From: Gemmatimonadota bacterium
GTDB taxonomy: Bacteria > Gemmatimonadota > Gemmatimonadetes > Gemmatimonadales > Gemmatimonadaceae
Length of the DNA stretch: 10,079 nt
NCBI GenBank assembly: GCA_947457715.1
Contig: CANGXK010000058.1
Coordinates: 1-10,079 of the forward strand
Direction of reading: 5' to 3'
Part shown: one piece after another, positions 6,430 to 10,079 of the stretch
Position numbering within the stretch: position 1 is the stretch's first letter
Layout of the letters: each line of letters begins with the position of its first letter
The notes under the pieces: generated by a model
The model's database searches: none
Seen by the model: only the letters and a program-made list of their open reading frames with translations
What the model was told of the DNA's origin: nothing
Position numbers and translations under genes: made by a program

Positions 6430-8288
6430 CGGTACCCCTGCGCCTGAAGTTCGAACAGCTCCGCATATCGCCCCTTCCGCGCCAGCAGCTCCTCGTGTGT
6501 GCCCATCGAATCCACCGTACCCTCGTTCAGTACGAGAATGCGATCGGCCATGCGCACGCTCGAGAAGCGATGCGAGATCAGCATGCTCGTGCGTCCGGCG
6601 CTGAGCGCCTTGAAGCGCTGGAACACCTCGAACTCCGCCCGCGCATCGAGTGCCGCCGTGGGTTCGTCGAGCACCAGCAACTGCGCATCGCGCATGTACG
6701 CGCGGGCGATGGCCAGCTTCTGCCACTCGCCGCCTGACAGCTCCACCCCCGTGGAGAATCGTTTGCCGATAGGCTGATCGTACGTGGCCGGCAGCCGCGC
6801 GATCATCTCCGCCGCCAGACTCTGCTTGGCCGACTGCGCAATGCGCGCTTTGTCTTCACGCGCGGCGATCCGCCCCACGGCAATGTTCTCGCCGGCGGTG
6901 AGACTGTAGCGCACGAAGTCCTGGAAGATCACGCCCACGTTGGCACGCAGGGCGTCGAGGTCGTACTCGCGCAGGTCATGCCCGTCCAACAGAATGCGCC
7001 CCTCGGTGGGTTCGTACAGGCGCGCCAGCAGCTTCACGATGGTGGTCTTACCGGCGCCGTTCTCACCCACCAGCGCCAGCGTCTCACCGGCATGCAGCGT
7101 GAACGACAGGTGGCGCACCGCCCACCGTTCGGTGCCGGGATACCGGAAGCCCACGTCCTGGAACTCGAACCCGGCCGCAATCGGCTGCGGCACCGCCCGC
7201 GCCTGCGCCGGCGAATGAATGCGCGACGTGAGCGTGAAGAAGGAGAACAGATCGTCGAGGTACAGCGCCTGTCCGGCGGTGCTCGAGAATGCCAGCAGCA
7301 AATTCGCCAGCAAATCGCCAAGCCGACGGAATGATCCGGCCAGGAAGGTGAGATCACCGATGCTGAACTGCCCATTGAGTGTGCGCCACGCGACATAGCC
7401 GTAGGCCGAGTAGTAGCCGGCGGTGCCGATCACGGTGAGCAATCCCATCGTGCTTTCGCGCCGGATGGCCAGCGCACGGTTGGCCCGGTACATGTCGAGC
7501 GAGACATCGCGGAACCGGTCAATCAAAAAGTGGTTCAACCCGAAGATCTTCACCTCCTTGGCCGTCTCCGCGCTCGCCCCCGTCTGCCGCAGGTACTCCA
7601 GCAGCCGGCGCTGCTGCGTCCGTGACCACTGCAGCGCATAATCCAGGGCATTGAAGTGCGCCCCACCCACGAACGTCGGCACGAGCGCCACCAGCAGCAG
7701 CACGATCAGCCACGGTGCATACACCACGAGTCCCGCCGCAAAGCTGACGATCGTGATCAGCGTCTGCACCTGCCCGAACACCTGCCCCATCACGCCGAGC
7801 CCCAGAGACGTCTGCGACCGCGCACGCTCCAGCCGATCCTGCACCTCGCTGTCCTCGAACTGTTCAAGATCGAGCGTGGCCGCATGCTCCATGAGACGGG
7901 TGCTGGTGCTGATCGAGAACTGCATCCCCAGCAGGCGGTCCACCAGCGAGACCGCGCGCGCCAGGGCCTCGGCAGCGATCGCCAGCGCGAATTCGAGCAG
8001 AATGAGCTGCAACGCGCGATTCAGCAGTCCACTGGCCATCCACGCGTTCCAAGTGTCCGGGCGCCCCGGCAGCGCGGCGGTGCGGATCACCTCGTCGATG
8101 ATCAGCTTGCCCACGTAGAGCGTGCTTACGGGCAGCAGCGAGCGCACCAGCCGGAGCGTCATCGTGGCCATCGTGAGCGGGGCACTGGTGCCCCACACCA
8201 GCAGGAACAGCGGGCCGACGTGCCGGAGCGCACCAAGCCGCTCGCGGAATGATTTGTTGGGTGGTGGGGACGGTCTCGATCGGGCCAT
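6426..8288 (-). CDS. ABC exporter, fused membrane domain and ATPase (half-transporter)
   Basis: The 620-residue product has the layout of an ABCB/MsbA-type exporter half: a membrane domain of about six helices (roughly residues 25-345) and an ATPase domain (about 375-615). The ATPase has Walker A GENGAGKT (408-415), Q-loop Gln456, signature LSGGE (517-521), Walker B LLVLDEP with D541 and E542, and the H-loop His573. All catalytic residues are present, so it should work as a homodimer pumping a lipid, peptide or drug outward using ATP. The substrate cannot be told. No peptide precursor, peptidase domain or membrane-fusion protein adjoins it. ATG at 8288 is preferred because it is preceded by CATATT and six bases, as at other starts here. 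An in-frame ATG at 8327 would add 13 residues, cross a run of seven G, and leave only 22 bases to the divergent gene. Confidence 0.93.
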   Translation of the reverse strand: MARSRPSPPPNKSFRERLGALRHVGPLFLLVWGTSAPLTMATMTLRLVRSLLPVSTLYVGKLIIDEVIRTAALPGRPDTWNAWMASGLLNRALQLILLEFALAIAAEALARAVSLVDRLLGMQFSISTSTRLMEHAATLDLEQFEDSEVQDRLERARSQTSLGLGVMGQVFGQVQTLITIVSFAAGLVVYAPWLIVLLLVALVPTFVGGAHFNALDYALQWSRTQQRRLLEYLRQTGASAETAKEVKIFGLNHFLIDRFRDVSLDMYRANRALAIRRESTMGLLTVIGTAGYYSAYGYVAWRTLNGQFSIGDLTFLAGSFRRLGDLLANLLLAFSSTAGQALYLDDLFSFFTLTSRIHSPAQARAVPQPIAAGFEFQDVGFRYPGTERWAVRHLSFTLHAGETLALVGENGAGKTTIVKLLARLYEPTEGRILLDGHDLREYDLDALRANVGVIFQDFVRYSLTAGENIAVGRIAAREDKARIAQSAKQSLAAEMIARLPATYDQPIGKRFSTGVELSGGEWQKLAIARAYMRDAQLLVLDEPTAALDARAEFEVFQRFKALSAGRTSMLISHRFSSVRMADRILVLNEGTVDSMGTHEELLARKGRYAELFELQAQGYR

Positions 8289-8294
8289 GTCGTG

Positions 8295-8300
8295 AATATG
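8295..8300 (-). promoter_or_regulatory. Near-match -10 box (CATATT) of a leaderless exporter transcript
   Basis: On the minus strand CATATT is followed by six bases (CACGAC) and the ATG at 8288. It differs from TANNNT only in the first base and keeps the spacing of the other four boxes. It favours 8288 over 8327 as the start. Confidence 0.35.
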
Positions 8301-8337
8301 GGTAAGCCCCCCCGCACCGGCCATCATGACCAGTGGC

Positions 8338-8343
8338 TAGTTT
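8338..8343 (+). promoter_or_regulatory. TANNNT -10-like box of a leaderless lipoprotein transcript
   Basis: TAGTTT is followed by six bases (CCCGCT) and the ATG at 8350, with no Shine-Dalgarno sequence. It supports 8350 as the start over the in-frame ATG at 8395. The box lies just inside the 61-base gap to the divergent exporter gene. Confidence 0.5.
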
Positions 8344-8349
8344 CCCGCT

Positions 8350-9990
8350 ATGCGCTTTCTCTCACCATCGTCGCAGGCCTGCCGTGACCGCCTGATGGCG
8401 CGGAGCGGTTTCGTTGCTGCGCTCGCCGCGCTTGGCGCGTGCAGCGCGTGCACCGGGGGGCGGCCGGCTCCGAGCCCGGGCCCAACCAGCGCGCGCGTCC
8501 CGATACAGCTCGACGGGCACTTCGATGATTGGACGGGCTTGCCGTCGTGGTCACAGGCAGCGGCATCGCCTGGACCGCTTCAGACGGCGTGGGCCACCGA
8601 CGACGCGCAGTGGTGGTACGTGTCGTTTGCGGTGCACGACAGCGTGAGCCACTCCGCCATGCCGGGCACGCTGCACCTGCTGATCGACAGCGACGACAAC
8701 GCGCAAACGGGTAGCACGGTGTTCGACACCGCGATTGGCCTGGCGGGTGTCGACGTCGCGCTCGACCTGTCGCGCACCGACAAGCCCCAAGGCAATGGCG
8801 TCGGCGCCGGGGCCGCGCTGCGCATGGTCGGCCCGGCCGGGCTCGGCGACTACCGCAGTGCCTATGACCTAGGCGTGGTGGCGCTTCCCACCTGGAGTGC
8901 TACGCGCTTCGAGCTCCGCATTGCCCGCAGCGGCACCTTCGATGGCGTCGCGCGACTTGGGAACACGGTACGGGCGCGACTGGTGTTCGAAGCATCGAAT
9001 GGCACCGTGACCGCGCTGCCGTCGGCGCACTATGCGTTCTCGACACCGCGCGTGCCGAATACGAATACCAACCTCGTGTCGGCCATTCCGTCGAAGGCAA
9101 CGGGTGCGGTGCGTGTGGCGCAGTGGAACGTGTCCGAGGGATCATTCCGCTCGCCGGCCAATCACGCCAAACTGTTGGCGGCGGTCGAACCCGATGTCGT
9201 CCTGCTCGATGAAGCCCATGCCGAAACCTCGGATTCCACGCTGGCCGATTTCTTCGCTCGCCCCGAGTTGGCGGCGTTGGGACGCTGGCGCTTCGCATAC
9301 TCGCGCAGTGGCGGCCGGCAACACGCGGTGGTGGCCACGCGCGATCGCGGCATCCGGCAGGCGGCGGCCATGGTTCGCGTGGAATATCCGGCGGGGGCCC
9401 TCGACAGGGTGCGAGCCACGGTACCACCGGCCGCACAGCATTTGTTCGACATCGAAGCCGCGGCACAGCTCTCCAGCACCGGCGCGTGGATCACGATCGG
9501 CGGCATCGAGACGTTGTTCGTGCCGCTCGACTTGCAGAGCGGCGGGTTCTTTCGCAACGCGCAGGATCAGTTGCGCGTGCTGCAGAGTGGCGCTCTTCGC
9601 GCGCACCTGCAGCGTGAGATGGCGGGCCACGCCAAGCCGAGCGCCCTGGTCATTGCCGGTGACTTCAACGCCATTGGATCGTACGAGTCGATTCACCTGC
9701 TGCAGCAGGGGCTCGATGTCGACGGCTCCGACCTCGCGCTCAGTGATTCGTGGCGCCTCGGCGAGCGCACGCTCGTCACGTGGACCGATCCGGGCGTTGG
9801 GCAGTTTCTTCCCGGACGTCTCGACCTCACACTGTACAGCGACGCCGTGTTCGAACGCACTGGCGGCTTCGCCTTCTCGAGCGTCGATCTCACAGCGGCC
9901 TTCGCCGCGACGCTCGGCATCACGCGCGAGACGTCGGCCCAGACGGCGGATCATCTGATCATGGTCACCGATCTTCGACGCAAGCGGTAG
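8350..9990 (+). CDS. Lipoprotein with CBM9-like domain and endonuclease/exonuclease/phosphatase-fold domain
   Basis: The 546-residue product has a lipoprotein-type signal (residues 16-31, MARSGFVAALAALGAC; a second Cys at 34 is an alternative lipid site). Residues 50-230 look like a carbohydrate-binding family 9-like sandwich (PIQLDGHFDDWTGLP at 51-65, LHLLIDSDDNAQTGS at 108-122). Residues 255-546 are an endonuclease/exonuclease/phosphatase domain. Its metal and catalytic residues are in order: N260 (AQWNV), E288 (LLDEAH), D438 and N440 (VIAGDFNA), D492 (RLDLTLYSD) and D534-H535 (ADHLIMVTD). The place where many members have a His (V-x-x-H-L) reads VPLDL, with Asp394. It probably cleaves a phosphodiester or phosphate monoester outside the cell; nuclease, phospholipase C-like and sugar-phosphate substrates are all possible. 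The start at 8350 rests on the TAGTTT box; 8395 would give a more ordinary, shorter lipoprotein signal. Confidence 0.88.
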   Translation: MRFLSPSSQACRDRLMARSGFVAALAALGACSACTGGRPAPSPGPTSARVPIQLDGHFDDWTGLPSWSQAAASPGPLQTAWATDDAQWWYVSFAVHDSVSHSAMPGTLHLLIDSDDNAQTGSTVFDTAIGLAGVDVALDLSRTDKPQGNGVGAGAALRMVGPAGLGDYRSAYDLGVVALPTWSATRFELRIARSGTFDGVARLGNTVRARLVFEASNGTVTALPSAHYAFSTPRVPNTNTNLVSAIPSKATGAVRVAQWNVSEGSFRSPANHAKLLAAVEPDVVLLDEAHAETSDSTLADFFARPELAALGRWRFAYSRSGGRQHAVVATRDRGIRQAAAMVRVEYPAGALDRVRATVPPAAQHLFDIEAAAQLSSTGAWITIGGIETLFVPLDLQSGGFFRNAQDQLRVLQSGALRAHLQREMAGHAKPSALVIAGDFNAIGSYESIHLLQQGLDVDGSDLALSDSWRLGERTLVTWTDPGVGQFLPGRLDLTLYSDAVFERTGGFAFSSVDLTAAFAATLGITRETSAQTADHLIMVTDLRRKR

Positions 9991-10035
9991 CGCACAAACG
10001 GGAAGGCACGAGGCGCCCGTCGTCCCTCCATCAGT

Positions 10036-10041
10036 TATCTT
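10036..10041 (+). promoter_or_regulatory. TANNNT -10-like box of a leaderless transcript at the right edge
   Basis: TATCTT, the same hexamer as in front of the hemolysin III gene, is followed by six bases (TGCCGC) and the ATG at 10048. It is the main evidence that a gene starts there. Confidence 0.5.
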
Positions 10042-10047
10042 TGCCGC

Positions 10048-10079
10048 ATGCCCGGGACGTACCCGGACGGAATCATGAT
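10048..10079 (+). CDS. Start of an unidentified gene cut by the right edge
   Basis: ATG at 10048 opens a frame with no stop in the ten codons visible (MPGTYPDGIM). That is too little to name a family. The call rests on the TATCTT box placed six bases upstream, exactly as at three other starts in the window, and on the 57-base gap after the lipoprotein stop. The reading continues outside the window. Confidence 0.5.
   Translation, partial: MPGTYPDGIM

Noticed and set aside
8307..8313. Run of seven C (seven G on the minus strand) near the exporter start, as a phase-variable tract.
   Set aside because: If the exporter starts at 8288 the tract is non-coding, and seven bases is short for slippage. 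There is no second sign of phase variation.
9991..10035. Terminator hairpin after the lipoprotein gene around ACGAGGCGCCCGTCGT.
   Set aside because: Only four-base outer arms around a GGCGCC palindrome and no T-run; too weak to call.

Overview
The window is GC-rich and densely coding, with no mobile element, RNA gene or CRISPR array that I can see. The gene families point to a free-living Gram-negative-type bacterium: a very large exported BNR/VPS10-like beta-propeller protein, a secreted beta-lactamase-fold hydrolase, lipoproteins and a membrane-anchored thioredoxin. My best guess is Gemmatimonadota, where such exported proteins are common. This is inference from gene content and base composition; there is no 16S or marker gene here.

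Left part (1-5557, all minus strand). Read in the direction of transcription, a 1050-residue exported Asp-box propeller protein (5557-2405) is followed, with a 3-base GTGA overlap, by an exported SxxK serine hydrolase (2408-1146). After 60 bases comes a 258-residue lipoprotein of the amino-acid-type solute-binding family whose two halves are in swapped order (1083-307). Last is the start of a hemolysin III/PAQR-type membrane protein (261 to beyond the left edge), which has its own promoter-like box.

Middle part (5558-6429). A divergent gap of 226 bases leads to a plus-strand membrane-anchored TlpA/ResA-like thioredoxin (5784-6347). It converges on an ABC exporter gene. The 78 bases between the two stop codons are almost wholly taken up by an 86-base imperfect palindrome that includes both stop codons and has the perfect core ACTCACGTGAGT.

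Right part (6426-10079). A minus-strand fused ABC exporter (membrane domain plus ATPase) diverges from a plus-strand lipoprotein. The lipoprotein joins a CBM9-like sandwich domain to an endonuclease/exonuclease/phosphatase-fold domain (8350-9990). A further plus-strand gene starts at 10048 and runs off the window.

A signal running across the window: four start codons (261 minus, 5784 plus, 8350 plus, 10048 plus) have a TANNNT box followed by exactly six bases and then ATG. A fifth (8288 minus) has the near match CATATT at the same spacing. None of these has a Shine-Dalgarno sequence. This looks like a set of leaderless promoters and decides several starts. The only good ribosome-binding site belongs to the coupled GTG start inside the propeller-hydrolase operon. 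Most of the products are predicted to act at or outside the cytoplasmic membrane, but I see no single pathway joining all of them.
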